NCBI GenBank assembly: GCA_018417955.1
Contig: JACTVC010000004.1
Location: 2,728,001 to 2,792,000 of the forward strand
Source of the DNA: Laccaria trichodermophora
Lineage: Eukaryota; Basidiomycota; Agaricomycetes; Agaricales; Hydnangiaceae
Direction of reading: 5' to 3'
DNA length: 64,000 nucleotides
This document shows, piece after piece, positions 1 to 12,047 of this stretch; the first letter of the stretch is position 1, and the number at the start of each line of letters is the position of its first letter. Under the pieces are notes generated by a model. It made no database searches. It saw only the letters and a program-made list of their open reading frames with translations, and was not told the origin of the DNA. The position numbers and the translations under genes are program-made.

Positions 1-1049
<1,049 letters not shown>

Positions 1050-3102
1050 CTACACCCCATAATCCTCCAACAGCTCCCGAATGCCCTCCGTCGTAGCGGC
1101 CGCTCTTGGCTCAAAATTTACTTTGAACGGCAATGGATGGGTATTTGCCGACTCCGTGAACGCCAGGTCGTCGATCGGTGCAGATGGGTCTGCTTTGATT
1201 TTGAAGGCCCAATGTGTAAGAGCCGTATTCATGAGTACCGACCTACACAAGTGTGTGAGCTCGAAAGAGAGGGTCAAGCATTGAATATTGAGTTCTTACG
1301 CAGTTGCCATGTGTTGTCCAGGGCACACGCTACAAAGCGATGTGAGATGGGTCAAGTTCGACGAAGGAGAAACCACCTACCGACGCCCAAATCCAAATGT
1401 ATACGCTTTGAGCTCTTCCCGGACCTTTCCCTCCTCATTGATCCACCGCTGGGGATTAAACTTCTCCGGGTCTGAGAAGACCTCTGGATCACGTCCCACG
1501 GCCCAAATATTGCCCATTACCGTGGCACCCTTCGGTATCAAATAGCCGTTCTTGAAGGAGATTAGGATTGAAAGTCAATCACGACTAGAGGGAACTAGCT
1601 CACCCAGATGATGTCCTTTGTGGCCTTGTGCGCGAAGCCTATCGTTGTATTGTATCAACGTTTGTATGACGGTCGTATAGGGGGTGCGATAGGTACCTCC
1701 AGCGCTGACAGGTCTCCATCTGAAGGACTCCAATACAAACGCGTTTGTCTGTGGAAGCATATCCAAATCCGCGAACGTTGGCGCTACAAGCCAATTTATG
1801 ATCAGGGGTCATTGAAATTATGACATCGAAACTCACGTCTTTCCCGTCCGATTACCGCATCCAACTCCTCTTGCACCTTAGCCTGAGCTTCCGGATAACA
1901 GGCTGCAGCCAAGACACTTATACTGATAGCACTGGCCGTTGTATCGGATCCAGCGCCGAACATGCTCCCGGCGAGATACACCGTTTCGTCGTCCGACAGC
2001 TCTAGCTCCGCTTGTCGCTCAAGCAGGTATTTACCAAATGATTGAGGAATCTCTTCTCCTCTTGCCTAATAGCAGAAGGGTTATAATGAAAATACAGAAA
2101 TATTATGACACAGGGGCGTACCATGCTTGATTTGACTTCACTAAGCTCCCGCTTGAACAACACCAGCTCTTCCGCGTGCCCATCTTCCAGTTCTTTTAAG
2201 TATCCAGGGATATATCTGTTTTCAGGTCAACGATGTTAACCAGCCCAAGAAATTGTCACCTACCTCAGGAACAGATATATATCGACCTTCCATGTACCAG
2301 GACAAAGGGTAATGCCCAGCCTCGTCAAACAGCGGTTGACAGCAATGATGTCGGGGTCGTCGTAGGATTTTGGGTTCTTTCCATACGCAAGATTCATGAC
2401 GACTGATGCGGAGAACCTGCGCAGCGATCAGGTTGAGGCCTTGATGGGGAAAAGAAGGCTACAGACCGCTTTGCATGGGCCTGATGCCTATCTGGCATAT
2501 CAATAATATCGAAAATGTGCTGCCTTGCATTCGACATGAGGACAGGACCATAGCTAGACACGACTTTGGGCTGCAAGTGGGCGTGGAGGGCTCTAAAAGG
2601 AATGGGCAACGGATCAATTGAATAGGAAAAATTAATGCTGACTACGTAATAACGCACCTGCACATTTTCTTGAACTGTTCCCCAGCCGGTGTCAGCAACA
2701 CGCGCATACCGCCTGACAACGTCTCCCCCGCGGAGATTGAAAGTGGGCGGTCGACGAGCGCTGCTCCTTCCCTCTCCATGATGTCTACTGCGGCTTGCAT
2801 CCATCCCACGACGATTACGGTAGTTACGCCCTGTCTTAGTGAAAAGACGGGGCCGTATTGCTGAGTCCACTCCTCAAACTTCCGGTAGGTGCTGCGTAAG
2901 GTTGTTAGCTTGAAAATTGAGGAGGATTATACGCGTACAATGCAGCGGGTATCGAGTTTCCGAGCAACCAGTGCCCAGGGGGTCCAGGAGGGAGAGGAAG
3001 CTTTGATGACTTGGTCCATTTACTGATGACGGCGAGGAGAGTGGTGCAAAGGGCAATGGCAGCAATGCTCTGCGGTTGTAGGATAATGTCGAGGAGATGC
3101 AT
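1050..3102 (-). CDS. Cytochrome P450 monooxygenase, apparently intact, about ten exons
   Basis: A microsomal P450 that would use NADPH-P450 reductase to hydroxylate an unknown substrate at the ER. The ATG at 3102 gives an N-terminal membrane anchor (hydrophobic, residues about 8-25) followed by the proline hinge PLPPGPPGHWLLG. Later exons give FEEWTQQYGPVFSLRQG, LHAHLQPKVVSSYGPVL, the I-helix oxygen motif GAGSDTTASA (around 1925-1950), the K-helix ExxR as ESFRWRP (around 1700), the PERF-like DPEKFNPQRW (around 1470) and the heme loop FGFGRRVCPGQ (the Cys codon near 1325). Joining GT-AG introns of about 40-60 bases leaves one open frame to the TAG at 1050. The motifs resemble the large basidiomycete group annotated as O-methylsterigmatocystin oxidoreductase-like; the subfamily cannot be fixed by eye. 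It is one of the few intact genes here. Confidence 0.93.
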
Positions 3103-4800
3103 GGTAGGAGTTGAACTGTTTACGAAGGAATTTAGAGGTAGGCAAGATCCGTCCAGCTACCCTACATTTTGTATAGTGTAACAAGATCCGGTCACGAGCA
3201 AGACAAGCCAACAGATTCATTACGAATCATCACAATTGGAGCTGTCTTCATGTGAGAACATCCTAAATGAAGTACCCTCCACGCGATTCAGTGAGTGATA
3301 TCGGGACTTCTGAGCAAGACACAGCTGAAAAGGGGTTAAGACGTCGAGAGCTTGTTGGCGCTGAGAGCTGATAGTGCGTACCGTTGGGGTTCTTCGATTC
3401 CGTGTCCATGGGGGTCATCGTACCATGCATCCGATGTCTTCATCGTGGTGAAGTGCTGCGTGCGTCGGTCATTGGCAAAAAGTTCAGAAACAGGGTCAAA
3501 CCCTGCTTGTTCCTGTTAAGGAAACTAGGCTTTTGCCGACCTGGATCAAAAGCCCTCGATCACCTTGTCCTCACCCATCGGACACGGCTCAGGATTCATA
3601 TCAGGAACTTCAACTGTTCCATAGTTCTATCACACAAGGTGCGCTGGGAGATTCAAAAGACAATTGTCGATGTTTTTCAGTAGGTGGGAGCGACCGCTTT
3701 AAATTTCCTATTCGGAAGAAGTCGGCGAAGAAACCCACTAGTAAACCATGATCATCAGGACATTACAGTAGGACAACAGTATACGTATCGCCAAGTCTTC
3801 AATGCATGTAATATAATGTTCCTTCATCTTCGGCCCGAAACGAGGCTAGAAAACGCAATCAACTCTTCCCAATCGATTTCGGTTCTACGGTCAAATTATT
3901 ATTATCGTCGGTCGCGTTCAATTATTGACATGACAATTGAATACCGACGATCGTGAGGTTTCTTTGACTACGGATTGTCCGCCACTTAACTTCTTTTCTT
4001 AAATTGGGAGATGAATCCCGAGATGCCCTTATACAGCCCCAATTGCATTTAATACCACCTTGTCTTCGATAACCCCGGTTGCAAACAAACGAATATCGGC
4101 TTTTTTCTTTCAAATCCAGTGATGCAATGTTATTTTTGGTCCGTTGCCATTTCGGATCCTCCTGGTAACTTATGGAACGGAACTGCCTCCATCGCGTATA
4201 CCTCTATTTCATTATAAACACTGGAAATCTCACAAGAAGACAAAATAAAGGAAGTTCCTGCTTTCCCAAAAATTTCCTGGTTTACCCACCACTGGACAAA
4301 TCTCCGCCGTATTCAATGCGTGGGTGGTATTTTTTGGTCTCCCTTCCCCCTATAATAATATGCCGTGGGGCGAGCGGGAGCACGGCTACTGTCACTTGCA
4401 GGTCATAATTATTATTTCTCTGTGGAGACGTGTAAACTTCGAAATTTGAATGTTGCAATTGGCAGCAATGGAATTTGAATCGGTACTTGACATCTAGCTT
4501 TCCAGAGAAGTTGTAGTAAAGATTTGAAGAACACATCTTTGTGAAGTTAGTATATTATAGTTTCAAACACTGAATGGGAAAGTTGCGCATCCCCAGTGTG
4601 CGGCTTGAAAGGAAATCACAAAGCGCTATGGATACAAGTCTTATGTGGCTTGCACTTTGATGGGAAAGCGGAGCCACATGTATGGCTGGCCACAGTAGGC
4701 CACAGTGGCTTCAATGAACCTTAAAAACAGTAAGTATAAATTCCAGAGTCAATTCTCTGAGTGGCACTTACAATTAACCACCCCCACCTCCCCCCCCCCA
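3103..4800. other. Upstream region of the P450, no gene recognised
   Basis: About 1.7 kb without a recognisable gene. It presumably contains the P450 promoter near 3103-3400. Short open frames at 3384-3683 and 4172-4408 show no family motif and no consistent intron structure. The right end has a run of cytosines at 4778-4800 just before the copia target-site duplication. Confidence 0.5.
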
Positions 4801-4805
4801 ATACC

Positions 4806-5070
4806 TGTAAACGTACGGAACTCAGAGTCAGACACGGAGTGACGACGACTGTGTATTTTAGTAGCTACCTGTAAATGTACAGAACTACAGTACGTGTAGT
4901 GTGAGCATTGTGTAATAAATGTAAGTAAAAGATAAACTCACCTCAGAGTCAGACACAGAGTGACGACAACTGAGGTGAGGGGAAAATAGAGTTCAAACTT
5001 ATATACAGAAAAATGGTGGCTTGGGATAAAGAGTGTAAACAAGTGAGGTCATGAGATGTCTCCTTCAACA
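4806..5070 (-). repeat. copia-1 3' LTR
   Basis: 265 bp, TG...CA. It differs from the partner LTR at about ten sites, nine of them CpG-type transitions. It directly follows the polypurine tract on the minus strand. Confidence 0.94.
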
Positions 5071-5093
5071 CTCCCCCAGATGATGAGGGACCT

Positions 5094-8000
5094 CTAAGAG
5101 TCTAATTTGAGTGCTCGGACGAGCTTTTGATGAGTTACATGGGGAAGCGGCTTGGTGAGGATATCGGCAAGGTTTTCTTCAGATGGGATTTGAACAAGTG
5201 CGATTTCTCCCTCTGCTACCCACTCCCTGATATAATGATGACGGATATCGATGTGTTTCATGTGTGCGTGGCCTTTGGTATTGAGGCTTAGTGCAATAGA
5301 TGCGGCATTGTTGGCGTGGAGAGTGGCTGGAAACTCGTGTTTGAGTCCAACCTCGGACATGAAGGAATACATCCAGAGTGCCTGTTGAGCGGCACACATG
5401 AGTGCCATGTATTCCGCTTCTGTGGTGGATAGGGCAACTGTGGCTTGGCGTTTGGCACTCCAGCAAACAGGTCCGCCAGCCACAGTAAAGATGTATCCTG
5501 AGGTAGAGCGTCGCGTATCAATGTCTCCAGTGTAATCCACGTTGACAAAACCTATTGGGTCAAGACTTCCTCCCTGGTGGTATGTGATCTTGTATCCGAT
5601 GGTTCCTTTGAGGTATGCAAGAAGGTGTAACATTGCCTTCCAATGTGCTGGTCCAGGTTTTGCCTGAAAGTGTGAAAGTACACTGAGTGCGTATGCGATG
5701 TCGGGGCGCATTGCGACCTGGGCCCACATGCAGGACCCTAGAGCTTCGCGGTATGGCTTGTCCTTCATATAATGGTGGTCCTCCTCAGTTTTGGGGGAGT
5801 CAGATTCGGAGAGGGTGATGCCAGTGGGTAGTGGGGTCACTTTAGGATTACAGTCCTGCATGCCAAAGCGTTCTAAAACGCGATGAAGGTAAGCCTCTTG
5901 TGATAGAGAGATCGCACCAGTGGTCTCGTCTCTCTCAAAATGAATACCTAGGATGTATCCCAGGTCCCCTATGTCCTTGATCTCAAAACACGCCTCAATC
6001 TCCTCTTTTGCCTTTTGTGCTCCTTTCTTCATTGACGACGCTCCGAAGATATCGTCTGTGTATGTGCTGGTAAGAGTGAATTCCTTGTTGAGGACACGGG
6101 AGTGGACGCATGGGTCAGCTGCGGACTTGTAGTATCCCAGAGACTCGTATGCACCTGACATCTCATGTTGAAAGTCGTAGGATCCCTGCATCATGCCATA
6201 TAAGGTTTTGACGACCTGTAATACCTTGTCTTCCTCCCCCTGGGTGACAAAACCGGGTGGTTGGTGCATGTAGGTCATGAATTTGTTGGGGCTGTAAAGG
6301 AAGGCAGCAATGATGTCCACCTGCCAGAGGTGGAGTCCCAGTGAGGCGGCGATGGTGGCCACCATGCAGAAAGACTCCAGGCGTACGACAGAAGCGTAAG
6401 TCTGGTCATAGTCGAGTCCAGGAATCTGGGTGTGTCCTTTCGCCACTAAGCGCGCCCTGCACCTAATTATGCTCCCAATGGCATCATACTTATTGGCGTA
6501 GACCCACATGGAATCTATGACATGGGCATCTTGAGGTGCATCCACTAGTCGGAAGACACCCCTCTCCCATAGGATGGCCCACTCCTTTTCCATTGGCGGT
6601 CTCCATAGATCTGGGCATGTAATCGCCTCCCAGTAGCTCTGTGGTACTTGTGAATCAGGGAGTGTGGTGTGGAAAGCTGTGGTCTCAGATATGGGCGCGC
6701 CTGTTCCTAAGGTAGCGAGGCGCGCAGATCGTCGAAGAGGAAGTGGTAGGTCTGCTGGGCGATTGTCATGGTCTGTGGTAAGGGTTTCTGGAGTGTTAGG
6801 TGCTGTGAATTCTGGATGCAACGGTGGATCGGTGGCGTGAGGTCGTGGGGCAAGGGGTTTGGGTGGGATGATGATCCCTGTGTCTGTATTTGTCATGTCA
6901 GCAGTGAGGGAAGGTGTGAGGTTGGCGTCATTGTCGAACACTAAGTTGTAGGTGGTTGTAGGTCCATCAGAGATAGTGCAGTGTCCGCGTCCTTCCTCAA
7001 AGATGACGTCCCTACTTTTGATTGCTGTTCCTGATGCCTGATCCCACAGCTTATAAGTCCCACGCCCAAAGTACCCGATCAAGATGTACTTGATGGATTG
7101 AGGGTCCAGCTTCGATACGCCAATCTCTTTTGGGATCTTGGCATATGCCGCACATCCAAATGGGCACAGGTGAGTGACGTCCTGTCGCTTGCCTGTCCAT
7201 CCTTCAGCTGGGACGAGTCCAGGATGGCGAGCAGAGGGAATGAGGTTGCGTGTGTAGATGATGAAGGTGGTGGCGTCAGCCCATAGGGAAGGAGGTAGAC
7301 TGGAGTCAGCGAGAAGGCATTGCACACCCTCGATGATGATCCTCATCCCACATTCTGCCACCCCGTTTTGGCCATGGGCGTAAGGCGCACTAAACTCCAC
7401 AATGATTCCATGTTTGGACGTGTATTGCTGCCACTTTTCATTGTAAAACTCACTTCCCATGTCCAACCTGAGTCTAACCAACTTCTTTCCAGTCTCACGT
7501 TCTGATCTGACATGGAATTCGGTGAAAGCCTCAAGCATCATGTCCCCAGACTTCGAGCTTAGGAAGTACCCCACTCAGTAGGACAACCCCCCATTGTTGA
7601 AGACGAACATATACACAGCTCCCCTGACTGAGCATACGCGCGCTGGACCCCACAAGTCACTGTACACGCACTCGAGTACGTTGGTCTCAGGAGTCACAAC
7701 CTCGTCATATGATCGTGCTGTCTGTTTGCCATAAATGCAATCCTCGCATTTTCCTTCGAGTTCAGTGCTCCCCTCAATTTTTAAGCCATCGACTAACCCT
7801 TTCTTAGCCATGTCTATGATTGAGCAAACTCCTGCGTGTCCAAAACGCCGGTGCCAGATCTCAAGGTTGGATGGTTTTGTGAGCGAGCGGGCGGCGAGAG
7901 CATGAACATGGGATTCGGTGTTGAGAAGGTACATTCCATTGTTCCCAGCACCAGTCATTAATGTCCGCTTCTGTCCATTGTTGACATCATAGAAGGTAAC

Positions 8001-9335
8001 TCCCCCACCTCCGAAGAGTGCCCAACAATTTGCCTTGTCAAGTTTACCAATGGAAATGAGGTTGGCGATGAGGTTGGGGGTATGCACAGCATTTTTGAAG
8101 GTGATTGTTGTTCTCAGTGACCCCGAGACAATAGTCTTGGTCACTGTTCCATGTCCAACAATACGGAATTGACCTCCCCTATTCGCAGATTGTCCTTCAT
8201 CAGGTTGGGATAACACGTGGTATGTGGAGAAGTCCAAACGATTAATGAAACAGTGTTTGTTCGTCGCCAAGTTGGCGTAAGTTGGTATGTTTCGTTCTCC
8301 AGATGGTGTAGTAGCGGCTAACGCATGTGTAAGACCTTTCTCTGTGTTTTCAATTAGGAGATAGTTGTGATACCCCACATTGGATACAAGGGCGAGGGTG
8401 ATTTTGGATGTAGGTGAGACATCAGTTAGCGCCGCCGTGACTGAAGAGGTGTTTGTAGTGGAGTTGTTATTTTGGGTTGAGGTACGCACTCCCCTGCACT
8501 GTCCGAAACCTGCAGGGAATTGTCCTTCCTTTCCTCCTCCCTGCCAATAGCAGTTCTCAATGGTGTGTCCACGCCGTCTGCAGTTCTGGTTGGCACACTG
8601 TAACTGGCTGCGAGGTTTCCGATTGACGTTTGCCTGGAGAGCTGTTACAGTCGTAGCAGGGTTATTGAAGGGCTTGGAGCAGTCTATGCGGTTCCAGTGG
8701 ATCATCAGGCGACTGATGGCGTCTGCTGAGGACTTGGCATCATAGAGTGTTCCCACTACGCTATCCCAGGACTCCGGGAGTGAGGAGAGGATGATCATGC
8801 AGAAATCCGCATCCCTGATCTTTGCTCCAGCGTTATTCGCCATTACCCATTTAGTGCGCAGGTTGGATATGTGGGTGGAGAAGTCATTGCCATCAGCAAA
8901 GGTGGTATTGCGAAGATCTCATTGTGCAGTGACCATGGCAAGGTCGGATGTGACTTTGTATTGGGATGTAAGTGAGTTCCACGCCTCTGCAGCTATACCA
9001 TCAAGTTTTAATCTGAGTCCAATGGCGTTTTTGGTGTTGTAGAGGAGCAGTGTGCGTGCCCAGGCATCACGCATAGCCCATTCCGTGCCAGAAGGGTTGG
9101 TAGAGTACCATGGGGTAGGATCGTCTGGGAGTGGGACATTGGGCATTGTGGGTGTGTAGTTTAAGGTCGTAGGTTCAATGTAAGGAGCGGGGTTGGATAT
9201 AGTCCCTTTTAGGTACCCTAGCACGCCACAGCTGCTGGCTGCGATGGTAATAAGTGTTTTGAAGGTTCCGAAATTGGTTCCATTGAATTTTTCTGTGTCT
9301 GGAAAAATAGGCAGGTTTGCGTTGGCAGACGACAT
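5094..9335 (-). pseudogene. copia-1 gag-pol polyprotein with two in-frame TGA codons
   Basis: One continuous frame from the ATG at 9335 to the TAG at 5094, interrupted by TGA at 8919-8921 and 7575-7577. Order: Gag; zinc knuckle CANQNCRRRGHTIENC (near 8540-8590); protease; integrase zinc domain with WHRRFGHAG and CEDC (near 7740-7870); integrase core with DLWGPA, DMGSEFY and a Glu in NGVAEC; reverse transcriptase with DIIAAFLY and the catalytic YTDD (near 6055); RNase H with STTEAEYMAL (near 5420). This order (integrase before RT) defines Ty1/copia. The protease site, expected as ADSGAT, reads ANLAT: the catalytic Asp is Asn, Ser is Leu and one residue is missing. Both stops fit Arg codons CGA turned to TGA. 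The element could not move on its own. Confidence 0.93.
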
Positions 9336-9431
9336 TTTTGTGGGGATGTGTATTTGGGGAAGTGGGCTTTACGAGTCGCAAATAATGTAGTAAAGCAGGT
9401 AGGTGTCTGTAGTTCCTGTGTTAGAGTGCAG

Positions 9432-9445
9432 CGGGGCCCATAACC
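9432..9445 (-). promoter_or_regulatory. copia-1 primer binding site (half initiator-tRNA type)
   Basis: On the minus strand the bases next to the 5' LTR read GGTTATGGGCCCC. Eleven to twelve of these are complementary to the anticodon arm of eukaryotic initiator tRNA-Met (GGGCCCATAACC). This matches the half-tRNA priming known for Drosophila copia, not 3'-end priming. The second copia element here has the same site. Confidence 0.8.
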
Positions 9446-9710
9446 TGTAAACGTATGGAACTCAGAGTCAGACACGGAGTGACGATGACTGTGTATTTTA
9501 GTACCTACCTGTAAATGTACGGAACTACAGTACGTGTAGCGTGAGCATTGTGTAATAAATGTAAGTAAAAGATAAACTCACCTCAGAGTCAGACACGGAG
9601 TGACGACGACTGAGGTGAGGGGAAAATAGAGTTCAAACTTATATATGGAAAAATGGTGGCTTGGGATAAAGAGCGTAAACAAGTGAGGTCATGAGATGTC
9701 TCCTTCAACA
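9446..9710 (-). repeat. copia-1 5' LTR
   Basis: 265 bp, TG...CA, same length as its partner and flanked outside by the target-site copy atacc at 9711-9715. It would hold the element promoter and the start of the transcript. Confidence 0.94.
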
Positions 9711-9756
9711 ATACCCCAAGCATCTCTACTAATTATAACATCGTCACAGGTCGCTG

Positions 9757-11070
9757 ATGTTCCAAATCATGAACACTTCCAAACTACCCTCCACAATCTT
9801 GTGTAAGATATTTCAATCGACAATCCTGATTCCTTGCAGACCTGACCTTCCAGACGACACCTACCATTGTCCCCACCCTCCCGACTCTGATCCCATTTCC
9901 CTCCTCGAAGACGAATTCAGACTCTCAACTCACGACTCCATCATCCACACTGCCCTCGACCTCTCCCATGTCTGCTCGCAATGGAGAGAGACTGCAGTTG
10001 GTTTTCCTGAACTCTGGAAGCACATTTATCTCAGAAACCGAAACTGCACGTACAAAGGCCTCATTCCCATGACAAAGATGATGCTTGCCTGCACCGAGAA
10101 GCTCGCATTGAGCCTCGATGTTGACTTCACTGACAGGCCACCCTTCTTGTGACCACAGATCACGAATCGTGACAGGCAGAACATTGTGAGGTTGCTTTCC
10201 TCTTGCGTTCACCGATGCCACTCCCTATGCGTCGAGGGTGCTCACTCTGCTATAAAGGTAGTGTTGGACGTCTGGATGCAGCACAACATGATGGTCCAGA
10301 TTTGTGGCTTGGGAAACATTACACCATTGACACAGTTGCATATTGTGCAATCCAATGATAAGCTGGTGGCATTGGACTACATGTTCTTCCTGAGGAAGAT
10401 CGCTCCGCACGTTGTGTCCTTTCGGTTGTGGAGAGCCAACATTTCGGGATATCCATTTGGGGAATATTCAATGATGAGAGAAATTGTGCTTGAGGATGTG
10501 CATGAGGATGTGCATGTGTCCCCTGTGGTGTATCGGCAGGTCCTGTTGGTATCCAAAGCGGTGAGTGTGATCCTCTGAAGAATAGAGATCGGAGTTCCTC
10601 TGGCATTCCAGAAAATGTTGAACATTGGTCTATCCCCCTCTGTAACAACATCCCTGAAACTCAAGGATATTCGGTGCGACCGCGAAGCCAAAGCCCGCGC
10701 CTACTCCGAGTTCTTCCTCTCAACCATTATATGCAGCATTGAAGAGCTTGAATTTTCTGATATGGCAACATTCAAGGCGTGGCTCTCCCTCATCTCCGTC
10801 TTCTCAGATATAGTGCCCAGCCATTATGAACCACTGAAGCATGTTTGGAAGTTGACATTGTGGAAGGTTCCCATCAAGGGTTCTAAAGGTGGCGGGGACA
10901 AGTTGTTCGATCTCACACAGGTGCTGCCGAACTTGGAGACACTGGTCATGCAGGATATGACACTCGCTGGGGAAGTCTTGGTGGCGATGTGGAGGTGGCG
11001 GGAGCTAAATGGGAAGACCATTTGGCCAGCGCTCAACCAGGTGGTTATGAATGGGAGACTACTTGAGTGA
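9757..11070 (+). pseudogene. F-box-like protein gene with two in-frame TGA codons
   Basis: One frame runs from the ATG at 9757 to the TGA at about 11068, broken by TGA at 10150-10152 and 10576-10578. The N-terminus has the F-box pattern of Agaricomycete F-box/LRR proteins: LPSTILCKIFQ, then LSHVCSQWRETAVGFPELW. The rest is leucine-rich repeat-like (for example SIEELEFSDMATFKAWLSLI, VLPNLETLVMQDM). Such proteins are substrate adaptors of SCF ubiquitin ligases. Both stops follow Leu codons and fit CGA turned to TGA. The copia-1 insertion ends 42 bases upstream of the ATG and may have removed the promoter. The sequence otherwise stays open without introns, so the decay is young. Confidence 0.75.
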
Positions 11071-11518
11071 AAAATGATAGATCTTAATGAAGGCGAGTTT
11101 TTGGTGGATTATGGGCTGCTCTATGTGCCTCGTAGGGCATAACGGGAGTTGCGGCAGAGGTCTCATGGTTATATGTGGCACACAGGCTCCTTTGCATTGC
11201 ATACAACACACTCATTAGGTTTGTAAACTGTAGATCAGCTGCGTTATACATACATTCTGGATAATAAACGTCACGAAGACTTACCTAACATGAGTTTTGC
11301 AAAGTTTGGGGAGGCGTAATGCCTGTCATTTGGCCCAACAAAAAACATTGAGTAATACTCTGGAAAACATCTTATTGACTTCCCTCCCTGGTATCGTCAA
11401 GTCATTTGGCTCTGGTGTGCTCGGTTATCAGGCTGGTCGCTTAGAGGTGTCAGGCGACAATACTTTCAAGTTATGGAAGATGCTTACCTTCCGCCTCCAA
11501 CTTTCCATCCTTGCTACC
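11071..11518. other. Spacer between the F-box pseudogene and a MITE
   Basis: No gene seen. It ends with the MITE target-site duplication ttgctacc at 11511-11518. Confidence 0.5.
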
Positions 11519-12039
11519 TAGTGTTTGAAAGTCCGGTTAGGTTAGGTTATTGGGTGCCCAGGGGCTCTAACCGAGACTGAGACTGGTTAGGGTTCGTTCC
11601 CAGACCCAAAATAACCTAACTGGACCAAAGATAACTGACCAAAACCGGTTAGTTGCAGTTACTAACCAGTTAGGACCGAAAAAATAGAAAATAGATTGAA
11701 ATGGCATATATTTCTCATATTACTTGCAGTAAACATTATTGCCATGCATCGTAGCTTTAGAATGAGCCCAAGAACACTAAATTCGGTGAAGAATTGACAA
11801 TTTTATGATAATATTCTTGAAAATCTACTATTTTGGATGATATTTTCAATAACTCAGTCAAATTTTAAGTGTTTTTCACGTTTCTGGGTGTGTTTTGAAG
11901 GGGTATATCAGGGCCAGTTATAACCGGTTATTTCATTTCCAGAATTGAATAACCACGAACCACGGTCCGGTCTTTTTGCAGTTAGGTCTGGTCTGGTCTC
12001 AGTTATTTTCCAGTTAACTAACCTAACTTCCAAACACTA
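11519..12039. mobile_element. 521-bp MITE sharing the TIR of the neighbouring KDZ transposon
   Basis: Starts TAGTGTTTGAAAGTCCGGTT and ends with the inverse of TAGTGTTTGGAAGTTAGGTT. A perfect 8-bp duplication, ttgctacc, flanks it at 11511-11518 and 12040-12047. The interior is AT-rich and non-coding, with many AACCGGTT and GGTTAGGTTA motifs in the subterminal 150 bp. The TIR is nearly that of the 5.4-kb KDZ transposon 2.1 kb away, with the same TSD length, so it is probably mobilised by that transposase. Confidence 0.9.
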
Positions 12040-12047
12040 TTGCTACC

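Larger units (their letters stand above)
4806..9710 (-). mobile_element. Full-length Ty1/copia LTR retrotransposon (copia-1)
   Basis: A 4905-bp element on the minus strand bounded by two 265-bp LTRs (4806-5070 and 9446-9710) that start TG and end CA. A perfect 5-bp target-site duplication, atacc, lies at 4801-4805 and 9711-9715. The primer binding site abuts the 5' LTR (right side) and a purine tract, CTGGGGGAG on the minus strand, abuts the 3' LTR (5071-5079). The single gag-pol frame has two TGA stops and a damaged protease site. The LTRs differ at about ten positions, so the insertion is not recent. It sits immediately upstream of a broken F-box gene. Confidence 0.95.
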
